Of a stretch of 30,724 nt of DNA, positions 16,185-23,167 are shown piece by piece. The stretch is taken from IMG/VR virus record IMGVR_UViG_3300029448_000245, positions 1 through 30,724 of that record. One strand, written 5' to 3'. The notes beneath the pieces were generated by a model. It had not been told where the DNA came from. It saw only the letters and a program-made list of their open reading frames with translations, and made no database searches. Each line of letters opens with the position of its first letter. Position 1 is the first letter of the stretch. Source of the DNA: a virus. A program made the translations under genes and the position numbers.

Positions 16185-16372
16185 TATTTTACTCTTGCTT
16201 TAAACATTGATTTTGGAATAAAACCACCAGATTTATACAATGATGACATTGATTTTAACAAACTAGCTCTACTACCTCTTTTTCTTCCACGCAATCCCGA
16301 CAAATACTTTTTAGGTAAATCAGTATCTTTATCTTTTGGTACTTTTCTAACTCGTTTCTTCTTCTTGGCCAT
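16184..16372 (-). CDS. Small Lys/Arg-rich protein overlapping the portal gene end (62 aa)
   Basis: The ATG at 16372-16370 begins MAKKKKRVRKVPKDKDTDLPKKYLSGLRGRKRGSRASLLKSM. A longer frame to 16441 exists but runs inside the portal gene without a suitable start. This start lies 26 bases inside the portal gene end, after AGGGACAG. The DxDLPKKYLSGL segment looks like a conserved core. It is the first of three very basic proteins between portal and MuF genes and is probably virion associated or DNA binding. Function not known. Confidence 0.6.
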   Translation of the reverse strand: MAKKKKRVRKVPKDKDTDLPKKYLSGLRGRKRGSRASLLKSMSSLYKSGGFIPKSMFKARVK

Positions 16373-17777
16373 CTGGAGTCTGTCCCTCAATTTCAGTTGT
16401 CGTAAATTGTCCTCTAGTAGTTCTGGTGCTATCAATCTCATCGTTAATTGTTTTTATCATTTCATTATCATCAATAACTGCCTCTGCTATTTGTTTATCT
16501 AATTCTTTGTTAAATGTTTCTGATTTTATTCCACTAGCTTTTGCCATCTGTAAGAATTGTAAATCATTAGCCCAGTCTCTAACATCAAATGTATCAGGGT
16601 AATCTACTGAGCCGTCCCATTCTTTGTCTTGCCATAACGCAAACAAATCCCAAATCTGCTCTTCCGCATTTTCTAAATAATCTGCTTTCTCTGATAGTCT
16701 TGCATTCAATAATTGAAACTCTGTTTGTAACGCAATACCACTAGAGATTTGATTTCCTGATGTACCTCTAACTGAACCCATGTGAGTAATACGATCTATT
16801 GCATCAATTTTATTTTGAATACATTTCATAATACCCTCTAAGTTTTGGCCACTAGGTTGAATGATGTAAGGTTTAAGATCAGCTTGCATATCCTCTGGTA
16901 TTTCTATGATAGAACCAGCACCAGCACTAGCCTCAACATTTGGAGTCTTAACAAGACTTGGGTGGTTAGCTAATCTTATTAATTGTTCTTTCTCTGAATA
17001 GTCGTTGTAAATACTTTGTTGTAAATAAGCGACATCTGCAAGATCGCTAATACCTATTGGTCGTTTACCACCTTTTAAATTATAAACATTAATACATGGT
17101 ATTTTACCAATAGCATTTGGCACTTGCTCAATGATCTTTACATCGCCCTCTGCATATTCTTTTTCATAATCAGTAACATGGTAAGTAGTAATCTCTTCTT
17201 CGGTAAATAATTTTAATACTGCTCTTTCAGAATTAATATCTTCTACAACTAAAAGCATATCTAAATAGAACCTACCACTTGCGGCTCTACTATAATTCCA
17301 GTTTACAATATTCTCTGGTGTATAGATCGACATATAAGGTCTGATGTCTTGATCTAGTTCCTCTGCTCTAGTTCTTGAATTGGTTTGTGGTTTATCAATG
17401 ATAACCCAACAGTTCCCGTAGATGCTGGCGTTCATCTGCACCTCTCTCATAATAGTATTAAATGATCTGCCATCTAAGTCTGCATCATTAACAAAAGACT
17501 CTAAAGCTGGGTCTCCACTTAGAGAACCATAGTCTCTAGTTGGTGGTACTCTCCATAAAAAACTTGTATAGATTTGAACTACATTTTTGCAGTGATTATC
17601 AACGGGTGTATGTCTAACTCTTTGATCGTATTCCTCTGGAGTCTCTAAGATATATCTGTGTAGGTAATAACCATTTTTATAATCATTTCCTCCAAGATAA
17701 CTACGAATATAAAACTCCCAGTTCTGAATATTAGCGTGCCAGAGTGGGTGCTTTGTTGTTAAAAATTTTCTGTCCAT
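16347..17777 (-). CDS. Portal protein (476 aa)
   Basis: The protein carries portal features in order: DRKFLTTKHPLWHANIQNWEFYIRSYLGG, CKNVVQIYTSFLWRVPP, a GNCWVIIDKP strand, IYTPENIVNWNY, the wing strands LLVVEDINSERAVLKLF, then the crown/stem helix region with AYLQQSIYNDYSEKEQLIRLANHPSLV and SSGIALQTEFQLLNARLSEKADYLENAEEQIWDLFA. It resembles SPP1 gp6/DUF4055-type portals. A GTG start at 17786 is possible, but the ATG at 17777 in TGATG overlap with the TerL stop is better supported. It forms the dodecameric DNA gate. Confidence 0.88.
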   Translation of the reverse strand: MDRKFLTTKHPLWHANIQNWEFYIRSYLGGNDYKNGYYLHRYILETPEEYDQRVRHTPVDNHCKNVVQIYTSFLWRVPPTRDYGSLSGDPALESFVNDADLDGRSFNTIMREVQMNASIYGNCWVIIDKPQTNSRTRAEELDQDIRPYMSIYTPENIVNWNYSRAASGRFYLDMLLVVEDINSERAVLKLFTEEEITTYHVTDYEKEYAEGDVKIIEQVPNAIGKIPCINVYNLKGGKRPIGISDLADVAYLQQSIYNDYSEKEQLIRLANHPSLVKTPNVEASAGAGSIIEIPEDMQADLKPYIIQPSGQNLEGIMKCIQNKIDAIDRITHMGSVRGTSGNQISSGIALQTEFQLLNARLSEKADYLENAEEQIWDLFALWQDKEWDGSVDYPDTFDVRDWANDLQFLQMAKASGIKSETFNKELDKQIAEAVIDDNEMIKTINDEIDSTRTTRGQFTTTEIEGQTPDGQEEETS

Positions 17778-18985
17778 CAACTCCACCTTTTAAGAGGGCT
17801 AGGTTTAAAATCCCTTTTAACAGGAAAATTATATTCTACCATGTAACCTAACGCATCGTTAAAATGGTCAAAACCAGAGTCTTTGTCAGGCACATTTGTT
17901 CCCTCTTTGTATATCTGTCTTTCTATCGACTTAATAACATTTTTGCAAGATTTTAAAACAAATAAACTATTTACACCTTTAGCATTTTTAAATTTAGAAT
18001 TGACTGCATTTATTCTGTCTCGAACTAATGGTGCTTTGTTTCTGACACGAACCTCAAACCCAGCATTTTTTAAAAGTGCAAGATCAGTCATACCACCAGC
18101 AGATGTCTTTCTAGCTTTAGAACTTGGGTCAGGATAAATAATAATTTTTTTATTTGGATATCTATTTTTTATTTCGTCTATCATTTCATTTGTATTTGAT
18201 GACCATATTTGTATTTCGTCAATAATAGTTATCTTATCATTTTCTATTTCAGAAACAACAGCCGCCATCGGGTCTATATTAAAATCTTGGCCAATATGTA
18301 TTGTGTTTGATTTGCTCTTAAAGTCATTGATAATATTTTTATCTCTATCAAAGTTATAATAAATGATACCAGCATAATTAACAAAGGTTGCTAAATACTC
18401 TTGCTGAAAAGTTCTCTCATCTAAATCATTCTTTGCTTGCTCTATTTCTTCTTCTAATACTTGGCCACCCTCTAATGTTGTATATTTAAAACTCTGCCAC
18501 TCAGGGTCTTGTTTAGTATATAAATCATAAGCAAAGTTAAAGCCTTTAGGCGAAGAGCAAAACAGGGCATGGCCTAATGTATCAGATAATGTAGGTCTTA
18601 ATACCTCGTACCAAGCCTGTGGTTTGATGTCAGCAAATTCGTCTAGCACAATAAAATTTAGCCCAACACCACGAAGAGATTGATCGTTGTCTGCCCCCTT
18701 TAGACTTATAAGTGTATTGTTTTTTAATAATAAGGATAAATCAGACTCATTAATTCTTTTGACCCATCTATGCCTTAGCATCATTTCTTTAAGCATATCC
18801 CAGCAAATAGTTTTACTTTGTCTGTAACTAGGGGACACATACCAAACACGCTGATTTGGAAATCTAGCAAACTTTGCCATTTCTTGTATTGCTAAGAATG
18901 TTTTACCGAACCTACGGCCAGATATAAGCACTCTAAATCTTTTGTTACATTTTATTACAGCCCTTTGAGGGTCAGTTAATGGCAT
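17777..18985 (-). CDS. terL: Terminase large subunit (402 aa)
   Basis: ATPase and nuclease motifs are complete. Walker A is GRRFGKT at residues 23-29, Walker B FIVLDEF at 111-117, coupling motif LFCSSPKG near 141-148. The nuclease domain has IGQDFNIDP (D234, D238), IIYPDPS (D286) and a terminal FDHFNDALGY (D373, H374, D377). ATG at 18985 overlaps the methyltransferase stop in TAATG; a TTG start six codons earlier is less likely. It packages DNA into the prohead with ATP hydrolysis and cuts the concatemer. Length is slightly short of a typical TerL but all motifs are present. Confidence 0.95.
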   Translation of the reverse strand: MPLTDPQRAVIKCNKRFRVLISGRRFGKTFLAIQEMAKFARFPNQRVWYVSPSYRQSKTICWDMLKEMMLRHRWVKRINESDLSLLLKNNTLISLKGADNDQSLRGVGLNFIVLDEFADIKPQAWYEVLRPTLSDTLGHALFCSSPKGFNFAYDLYTKQDPEWQSFKYTTLEGGQVLEEEIEQAKNDLDERTFQQEYLATFVNYAGIIYYNFDRDKNIINDFKSKSNTIHIGQDFNIDPMAAVVSEIENDKITIIDEIQIWSSNTNEMIDEIKNRYPNKKIIIYPDPSSKARKTSAGGMTDLALLKNAGFEVRVRNKAPLVRDRINAVNSKFKNAKGVNSLFVLKSCKNVIKSIERQIYKEGTNVPDKDSGFDHFNDALGYMVEYNFPVKRDFKPSPLKRWS

Positions 18986-19524
18986 TAAATCTGATCTCCC
19001 CAACTATCCCAACCATCTGCTTTTTGTCTAGCAAACAATTCTATTCTAGGTAGATCGCCACATAACTCTACAATATTATCTCTAATAATAGCTGGTTTCT
19101 TACTATGCTCTTGTCTTTTACTAATTACTAATTGTTTTACTGATTTAGAAAATCTTTGTGGTTTACCTTTAGTTGCAAGTAAACATTGTTCAGGGTTACA
19201 TCTTGACCAATAACCCATGCCTGTAAAATATCCATCTGATTTTATGTTTTGTTTGACCCATGTAAAACCAACTGTTTTATATGTAAAACCCCACTCTTCA
19301 ATAACACGAAAAGCCTCTGGCAACATCGAATCAATAGCCCAAAGAAATAGAGTGCAATTATCGTCAGAAATATCAGGAATAGGTAACTTACAAATATCGT
19401 CAATACTAAGGGTATTATAATAGCGGGTAGCAGATCGTTTCTGTCCCTTTTCAGAGTATGTTTTAAATGTCCACGCTGGGTCTGCATATATTATATTGTA
19501 GCGTTTCTGTGGGAATGGTATCAC
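18985..19524 (-). CDS. MT-A70 family DNA N6-adenine methyltransferase (179 aa, GTG start)
   Basis: YNIIYADPAWTF at residues 9-20 carries the DPxW catalytic signature of MT-A70 methyltransferases (usual form DPPW, here DPAW). Supporting motifs are TRYYNTLSIDDICKLPIPDI, CTLFLWAIDSMLPEAFRVIEEWGF and a SAM-binding end NPEQCLLATKG with HSKKP...RIELFARQ. The start is GTG at 19524 within GTGA overlapping the TerS stop. It probably methylates adenine in phage DNA, for self-protection from host restriction or to mark DNA for packaging. It lies between small and large terminase genes, which suggests a link to packaging. Confidence 0.88.
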   Translation of the reverse strand: MIPFPQKRYNIIYADPAWTFKTYSEKGQKRSATRYYNTLSIDDICKLPIPDISDDNCTLFLWAIDSMLPEAFRVIEEWGFTYKTVGFTWVKQNIKSDGYFTGMGYWSRCNPEQCLLATKGKPQRFSKSVKQLVISKRQEHSKKPAIIRDNIVELCGDLPRIELFARQKADGWDSWGDQI

Positions 19525-19823
19525 TCAACAGACCAAGCCAATGGTTCGTCATCTTCCGTAATAGTATTCTCCGATTGACCTAATATTTGTTTACCTAACC
19601 ATATCTGCATTACGACATTTCCCTTAGTTGCACTCTTCCATTGTAGCTGTCTAAGTCTCATTTTCATTTCGGCTCTACCTTTTGTCAGATATTCCGAATA
19701 ACTCTTTTCAATAAGGTCAGCACTACAACCGAAGAAATCTCCGATCTCTTTATTCGTACACCCAAGAATAGCTAATTTTTTTACTTGTTCAGTATCAATA
19801 TTATATTTTTTTGGTCTCGCCAT
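19521..19823 (-). CDS. Terminase small subunit candidate, HTH protein (100 aa)
   Basis: MARPKKYNIDTEQVKKLAILGCTNKEIGDFFGCSADLIEKSYSEYL is a helix-turn-helix of the terminase small subunit type, and QWKSATKGNVVMQIWLGKQILGQ is the typical oligomerisation part that follows ('...AxKGNxxMxIWLGKxxLGQ'). TerS binds the packaging site and hands DNA to TerL. It is the gene before the methyltransferase and TerL, as expected. The ATG has AGAGGA upstream. A generic regulatory HTH protein is the alternative, but the C-terminal motif and context favour TerS. Confidence 0.8.
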   Translation of the reverse strand: MARPKKYNIDTEQVKKLAILGCTNKEIGDFFGCSADLIEKSYSEYLTKGRAEMKMRLRQLQWKSATKGNVVMQIWLGKQILGQSENTITEDDEPLAWSVE

Positions 19824-19888
19824 AATCCTCTTACCCTATGAGTTAGGTAAGTTTTGTTTATCATAAAAACATAATAAATACAGTAAAT

Positions 19889-20737
19889 TTATCTATACTC
19901 GTTTTTCATACCAAGATCATTAATTGCTTGTTCTTTTGTTATAAATCCTTTCCTTATACCCATATCAATCACATCTTTATTCTTAGCGGCATAATCTTTA
20001 ATAAACCTTGTTACTTTGTTGTTTTTGATAGCATCTGTAAACATTTTAACTCTGTCCTCATCTTTAGTTATAGTGATACCAAAATTATATTCTTTCTTAG
20101 GAACGACATCTAAATATTTCTTAGCTGAGAGCCAGAATGCGGGCTGTTTGGCAAATTCTTTATCCTTAACCGAATCATAATAAGAATTATACATTTCGGC
20201 TAATTGCTCTGGTTTATCTAGCCAATCTTTCTCGATCTTATTAAAGTTCTTTTCTGCTGTTCCCTTACTGACCTTGTTGCTGATCTTATCCCAGAACTTG
20301 TTAAACTTTGGAGAGTATTTATTAGTAGATGTATTGGTAGGGGTAGAGGTAGGGGTAGGGGGGTTATCGCTAGGTTTTTTTGGCCGCCCTCCCAACTTAC
20401 CATTTACTTTTGAGGCATCTATTCTCTTACGAATATATAAATATTCTTGTAGCTGTCTCTCGTTTTGATAGTGATTTTCTACTAAAACAAAAAATTCATT
20501 TAGTATCTTTTCACATGAAAGTTTCTCGCTATCAGTAAAGCAAACAGCGATTCGTTTTATTGTATCAATATTATTAGGTAAACCAACACAGCGTTTATTC
20601 CAATTCCAACATAGTAATCTAATGTAAATTCCTATCTCTTCATTTGTTAAGTGTGATGTGCCAGCAGTAAAATCTTCGGTAAATAAATACCATGCTTTGA
20701 GTTTTTCTTTAGGTTTCGAGTTCTCGTCTATAAACAT
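19889..20737 (-). CDS. Replication initiation protein, DUF1376 (YdaU-like) domain (282 aa)
   Basis: The N-terminal ~100 residues (KAWYLFTEDFTAGTSHLTNEEIGIYIRLLCWNWNKRCVGLP) match DUF1376, found in phage replication proteins and lambda-O-like initiators. A basic GGRPKK and a Pro/Thr/Ser-rich linker follow, then a C-terminal helical domain with NFNKIEKDWLDKPEQLAEMYNSYY. The ATG at 20737 has GGGGGAAACA before it; an alternative ATG at 20749 has no such site. The linker is encoded by tandem GGTAGG repeats on the plus strand, a possible origin. It likely recruits the host replisome. Stop is 65 bases before the TerS gene. Confidence 0.75.
   Translation of the reverse strand: MFIDENSKPKEKLKAWYLFTEDFTAGTSHLTNEEIGIYIRLLCWNWNKRCVGLPNNIDTIKRIAVCFTDSEKLSCEKILNEFFVLVENHYQNERQLQEYLYIRKRIDASKVNGKLGGRPKKPSDNPPTPTSTPTNTSTNKYSPKFNKFWDKISNKVSKGTAEKNFNKIEKDWLDKPEQLAEMYNSYYDSVKDKEFAKQPAFWLSAKKYLDVVPKKEYNFGITITKDEDRVKMFTDAIKNNKVTRFIKDYAAKNKDVIDMGIRKGFITKEQAINDLGMKNEYR
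20336..20359 (+). repeat. Four tandem GGTAGG hexamers inside the replication gene linker
   Basis: The plus strand carries GGTAGG, GGTAGA, GGTAGG, GGTAGG in direct tandem at 20336-20359, followed by GGGG. On the minus strand this codes for alternating Pro/Ser-Thr in the linker. Lambdoid origins lie as iterons within the initiator gene linker, so this is an origin candidate. A low-complexity protein linker is a simpler explanation. The G tracts might also form a G-quadruplex. Confidence 0.5.
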
Positions 20738-20960
20738 TGTTTCCCCCATTTCTTAATGTTTTATAAATTTCGTAGGTAACGACATCTACTCTATCGTCAA
20801 ATTCTTTCTGCGAATAAGTTTTTAAAATAAATTCGTCTGTAACCTTTGTAATGGCTTTTGATTGTGCTTGCAACCATAAACCTATTAATTCGTCTTGGTT
20901 CTTAAAATTTTTTGGTAAATAGATTTTTCTATTGTTTCCAATATCTACGATTAATGACAT
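20709..20960 (-). CDS. Small protein, first gene of the leftward operon (83 aa)
   Basis: A short beta start (LIVDIGNNRKIYLPKNF) is followed by helices DELIGLWLQAQSKAITKVTDEFI and SQKEFDDRVDVVTYEIYKTL. It is the first gene after the divergent control region and overlaps the replication gene start by 29 bases. No Shine-Dalgarno precedes its ATG; a TATAAT hexamer lies only 6 bases upstream, which raises the chance of a leaderless mRNA. Not recognised as a known family; small partners of replication initiators are common at this position. Confidence 0.55.
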   Translation of the reverse strand: MSLIVDIGNNRKIYLPKNFKNQDELIGLWLQAQSKAITKVTDEFILKTYSQKEFDDRVDVVTYEIYKTLRNGGNNVYRRELET

Positions 20961-20966
20961 GACTTG

Positions 20967-20972
20967 ATTATA
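20967..20972 (-). promoter_or_regulatory. Candidate -10 box (TATAAT) for the leftward operon
   Basis: The minus strand reads AAAATATATAATCAAGTCATG; the TATAAT hexamer is 6 bases upstream of the ATG at 20960. Transcription would start at or next to the ATG. A weak -35 (TTATCC, 20995-20990) can be drawn at 17 bases. In AT-rich DNA such hexamers arise by chance, so this is a suggestion only. Confidence 0.3.
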
Positions 20973-20985
20973 TATTTTTTAGTAT

Positions 20986-21080
20986 GAGGGGATAAGCGAA
21001 AAAAGCATTTCAATGACTAAACTTACCCCCTCGAATCGGTAGATGAAATGGGTTATCTACCTAGTTCAGATTGCTACAAT
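20986..21080. promoter_or_regulatory. Structured element with three inverted repeats in the divergent control region
   Basis: Arms 20986-20996 and 21022-21032 (GAGGGGATAAG / CTTACCCCCTC) pair over 11 bases with one A-C mismatch. GGTAGAT (21038-21044) and ATCTACC (21055-21061) pair perfectly with a 10-base loop. ATTG-CTA-CAAT (21070-21080) follows. All lie between the divergent operons. They could be operators, a structured RNA or part of a replication origin. No ORF with a plausible start is present in 20961-21236, and no tRNA can be folded. Confidence 0.45.
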
Positions 21081-21174
21081 GCCTAGCTAAGAAAAGAACT
21101 ATTTTTATTATTAGTCAAAAATCGTTGGGAATCAAGGCTTTTTTTATGTAAAAATAATTAAAATATATCTTGAA

Positions 21175-21198
21175 TAACCTAAAAAAATCGTTAGGTTA
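21175..21198. promoter_or_regulatory. Palindromic operator-like element before the early operon
   Basis: TAACCTAA (21175-21182) and TTAGGTTA (21191-21198) are perfect inverted 8-base arms separated by 8 bases. The element lies about 40 bases before the first early ATG, where an operator or a 5' UTR hairpin would act. A TTGAAT at 21170-21175 abuts it, but no good -10 follows at the right distance. Confidence 0.45.
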
Positions 21199-21209
21199 TA
21201 GGTATGTTA

Positions 21210-21236
21210 AATAATAATAATAATAAGGAGACTACA
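21210..21236 (+). promoter_or_regulatory. AAT-repeat leader with strong ribosome binding site
   Basis: A run of five to six AAT triplets leads into AAGGAGACTACA and the ATG at 21237. Very similar leaders precede the genes at 21766 (TAATAATAAGGAGAAAACA) and 22426 (AAT repeat, then AAAGGAAAACTACA). The unstructured A/U-rich run is probably a translation enhancer shared by early genes. Confidence 0.5.
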
Positions 21237-21719
21237 ATGCAAAAGACTAAAAACAAACTAACATTAGAATCATTAAAAAAAATAATGATTAAATTAGTTA
21301 AAGACAATCAAGAACACGCTGAAAATATTAGAGTACAAAAAATTGATGACAAAAGATTTTATGTACTTTGTGATATTAGATACCCAGATGTAATTGCTAA
21401 AGAAGATTACAAAAAATGGGTACAAGACCCTGAGTACACTGGTTGGATTGAATGGAAAAAAGGAGATAACCTTAAACAAAAAGATCAGTTGAATGTTAAA
21501 TGGGTACAGTTTGGTATTGACAAAAATTACCACAACAAATTTTATTATTCGATTGATGGATTATCTTCACAAGATTATTTTTTAGATAGTTTTGGATATG
21601 GAGTAATAAATAATGAAAAAGCCATTGAGGGTTTGCAAAAAGATATGTCTGAGTATGGAATGATATTTGAACCATACCACTCAATGACAGGCGTTTGTGA
21701 CCACGCTTGTGAATTATAA
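21237..21719 (+). CDS. First early protein, unknown (160 aa)
   Basis: A frame from 21204 exists, but the ATG at 21237 follows AAGGAGACTACA, a strong site, so this start is used. The protein is charged: KLTLESLKKIMIKLVKDNQEH, DDKRFYVLCDIRYPDVIAKEDYKKWVQ, a GWIEWKKG region and a C-terminal SMTGVCDHACEL with two Cys close to the end. The alternating strands and helices look like a small globular domain. I do not recognise a family. As the first rightward gene it is expected to be made early and might target a host function. Confidence 0.65.
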   Translation: MQKTKNKLTLESLKKIMIKLVKDNQEHAENIRVQKIDDKRFYVLCDIRYPDVIAKEDYKKWVQDPEYTGWIEWKKGDNLKQKDQLNVKWVQFGIDKNYHNKFYYSIDGLSSQDYFLDSFGYGVINNEKAIEGLQKDMSEYGMIFEPYHSMTGVCDHACEL

Positions 21720-21725
21720 CAATCA

Positions 21726-21745
21726 GGGGGGTGTAACAGCCCCCC
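21726..21745 (+). terminator. GC hairpin between early genes 1 and 2
   Basis: Six G (21726-21731) pair with six C (21740-21745) around an 8-base loop. It stands out in AT-rich DNA. It follows the first early gene's stop by 6 bases. No U tract follows, and the RBS of the next gene lies close behind, so it is more likely an mRNA-stability or attenuation element than a full terminator. Confidence 0.5.
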
Positions 21746-21765
21746 GTAATAATAAGGAGAAAACA

Positions 21766-21936
21766 ATGCCTAAACTAAACAGACTTTTTAAGAAGATACA
21801 AAAGTTTGATGTTATCGAAAACGATAAAGTTAAACATCTTTTTAAAATAACTCATCTTGATAACTCTACTGCTGTCTATGATAACGATGGTAATTTAGTT
21901 ATGAAGAGTGCAGTCAAACAAGCTAAGAAGAAATAA
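21766..21936 (+). CDS. Small early protein, unknown (56 aa)
   Basis: The ATG at 21766 follows AAGGAGAAAACA. The product is basic and beta-rich: MPKLNRLFKKIQKFDVIENDKVKHLF, then KITHLDNSTAVYDNDGNLVMKS and a Lys-rich end. An SH3-like or RNA/DNA-binding mini-domain is possible, but no family is recognised. A longer frame from 21697 would run through the GC hairpin and has no RBS. Followed after 4 bases by the lipoprotein gene. Confidence 0.55.
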   Translation: MPKLNRLFKKIQKFDVIENDKVKHLFKITHLDNSTAVYDNDGNLVMKSAVKQAKKK

Positions 21937-21940
21937 TTTT

Positions 21941-22402
21941 ATGAAAAAAAATAAAAAATCAAAAACTTTATTTCCCTATGGCATAGAACATAGGGAGATA
22001 ATCGGTTACTCGATGGATAAAGACAAGACTCCACTCTATCGGGTAACAAGAATTTTACCTAAAAAGAAAACTAACTATAAGTCTATTTTTAGGGTATCAA
22101 TGGTTTTGCTTTTACTTATATGTGGTGCTGTGTTCCTTGCTGGGTGTAGCACCACGCCAATAGTAGATAGTAGGGGCAAAAGTTCCGCCAATATTGAGGG
22201 GACGGCGGAACGATATCACGATGACTATTATACTTGCAAAAGTATTGTTGAAGATAATACCAATGCTTTGGTTGATAAATCAAAAGCGGTGTATAATGGT
22301 CTGCGTTGGAGGGTGTTATGGCTTTCTCCCAAACTTAAAACTAGACAAGATTTAATTAATGTTTGTTTAGAGGGAAGAGGTTATAATGTCATTAACAAAT
22401 AA
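21941..22402 (+). CDS. Early lipoprotein with long cytoplasmic N-terminus or internal start (153 aa)
   Basis: Residues 1-50 are basic and hydrophilic (KTLFPYGIEHREIIGY...RVTRILPKKK). A hydrophobic segment VLLLLICGAVFLAGC (residues 55-69) ends in a canonical lipobox LAGC with C69. The mature part has C-containing YYTCKSIVEDNTNALVDKSKAVYN and DLINVCLEGRGYNV. An ATG at 22100 with AGGG 5 bases upstream would make a 100-aa standard lipoprotein starting right at the signal. An early lipoprotein may act on the host envelope, for example in superinfection exclusion. Which start is used is not decided by sequence. Confidence 0.65.
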   Translation: MKKNKKSKTLFPYGIEHREIIGYSMDKDKTPLYRVTRILPKKKTNYKSIFRVSMVLLLLICGAVFLAGCSTTPIVDSRGKSSANIEGTAERYHDDYYTCKSIVEDNTNALVDKSKAVYNGLRWRVLWLSPKLKTRQDLINVCLEGRGYNVINK

Positions 22403-22425
22403 TAATAATAGAAAGGAAAACTACA

Positions 22426-22887
22426 ATGTCTAATATAGTTGATAAAGTCTTTGACAATAGCGAAGATGGTAAACCAAACTATGCAATAGATTTAGTCGAT
22501 GGCACTAGGTTATATGCACGGGGAAAAGTTATAAACCCGTTACCCCAATCAGGAGAGGCGATTGATTTCACTGTTATAAATGTGAAAACATCTGATAAGG
22601 GCAATCAATATACTAATGTCAAAGATGTTGTTATTGCACATAATCATACACTCGATGATGATTTACCAGTAGAGCAAACACCAGCTAGAGTTCCGATGAG
22701 ATCAGGTGGTGCTAGTAATACGACATCAATGCCTTTTAATAACAAGAATGAAACTCAAAGAATGGATATTTTTGTTACTGGTGTTGTTGGTCGATCTATG
22801 GGTAGCGGTCATTTCAGTGTAGAGGATATAAGTGATTTGACAAAAAATGCAGTGAGAGCATTTAATGACAACCTCAAAAATATCTAA
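22426..22887 (+). CDS. Early protein, possible OB-fold nucleic-acid-binding protein (153 aa)
   Basis: The first ~75 residues (NYAIDLVDGTRLYARGKVINPLPQSGEAIDFTVINVKTSDKGNQYTNVKDVVI) alternate strands as in OB folds, and YTNVKDV resembles the exposed strand of such proteins. A linker follows and then NETQRMDIFVTGVVGRSMGSGHFSVEDISDLTKNAVRAF. I recall this last motif from other marine phages, always without a named function. Position beside HNH and exonuclease genes fits a single-strand DNA-binding protein in recombination or replication. Strong AAAGGAAAACTACA before the ATG. Confidence 0.5.
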   Translation: MSNIVDKVFDNSEDGKPNYAIDLVDGTRLYARGKVINPLPQSGEAIDFTVINVKTSDKGNQYTNVKDVVIAHNHTLDDDLPVEQTPARVPMRSGGASNTTSMPFNNKNETQRMDIFVTGVVGRSMGSGHFSVEDISDLTKNAVRAFNDNLKNI

Positions 22888-23167
22888 AAATTACAGAAAG
22901 ATATTTTTTGACTATTGGGGGTTATCTATTGTTGATATCCCCCAGTGTTGGGGTTGCTACCAAAGGCCAGCAGTTGAAATACATCATCTTAAATCAAAAG
23001 GTTTTGGAGGCAGTAAAAAAAACTCTTACAATGTACCAAACAATTTATTTCCCGTTTGCCGTCCATGTCATACTCTGGCCCATAGTAATCGGCAAGTTAA
23101 TGAAGAATTTAAAAAAGATTTACAACAAAAAATAGACGAAAAGGAGTTTGAACAAAATGGCATCTGA
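22865..23167 (+). CDS. HNH-type endonuclease-like protein (100 aa)
   Basis: Two CxxC motifs (C28-C31 and C65-C68) frame the core. EIHHLKSKGFGGS gives H40-H41, N60 lies in NNLFPV, and CRPCHTLAHSN supplies H69 and H73. This is the layout of HNH nucleases with a structural zinc. It overlaps the stop of the gene before by 23 bases. A role in DNA branch or end processing next to the exonuclease is likely; a packaging HNH is possible, but it lies far from the terminase. No DNA-binding extension is seen, so a free homing endonuclease is less likely. Confidence 0.75.
   Translation: MTTSKISKNYRKIFFDYWGLSIVDIPQCWGCYQRPAVEIHHLKSKGFGGSKKNSYNVPNNLFPVCRPCHTLAHSNRQVNEEFKKDLQQKIDEKEFEQNGI

Noticed and set aside
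16373-16441. Longer N-terminus of the small basic protein
   Set aside because: It lies within the portal gene, has no RBS, and the MAKKKK start at 16372 matches other small genes here.
20986-21061. tRNA-like look of the GAGGGGATAAG region with CTCGAATC
   Set aside because: No T-arm stem, no anticodon arm and no acceptor pairing could be drawn.
21294-21766. Leftward frames opposite the first early gene
   Set aside because: No RBS, unlike protein composition, and the strong RBS of the plus gene supports the other strand.
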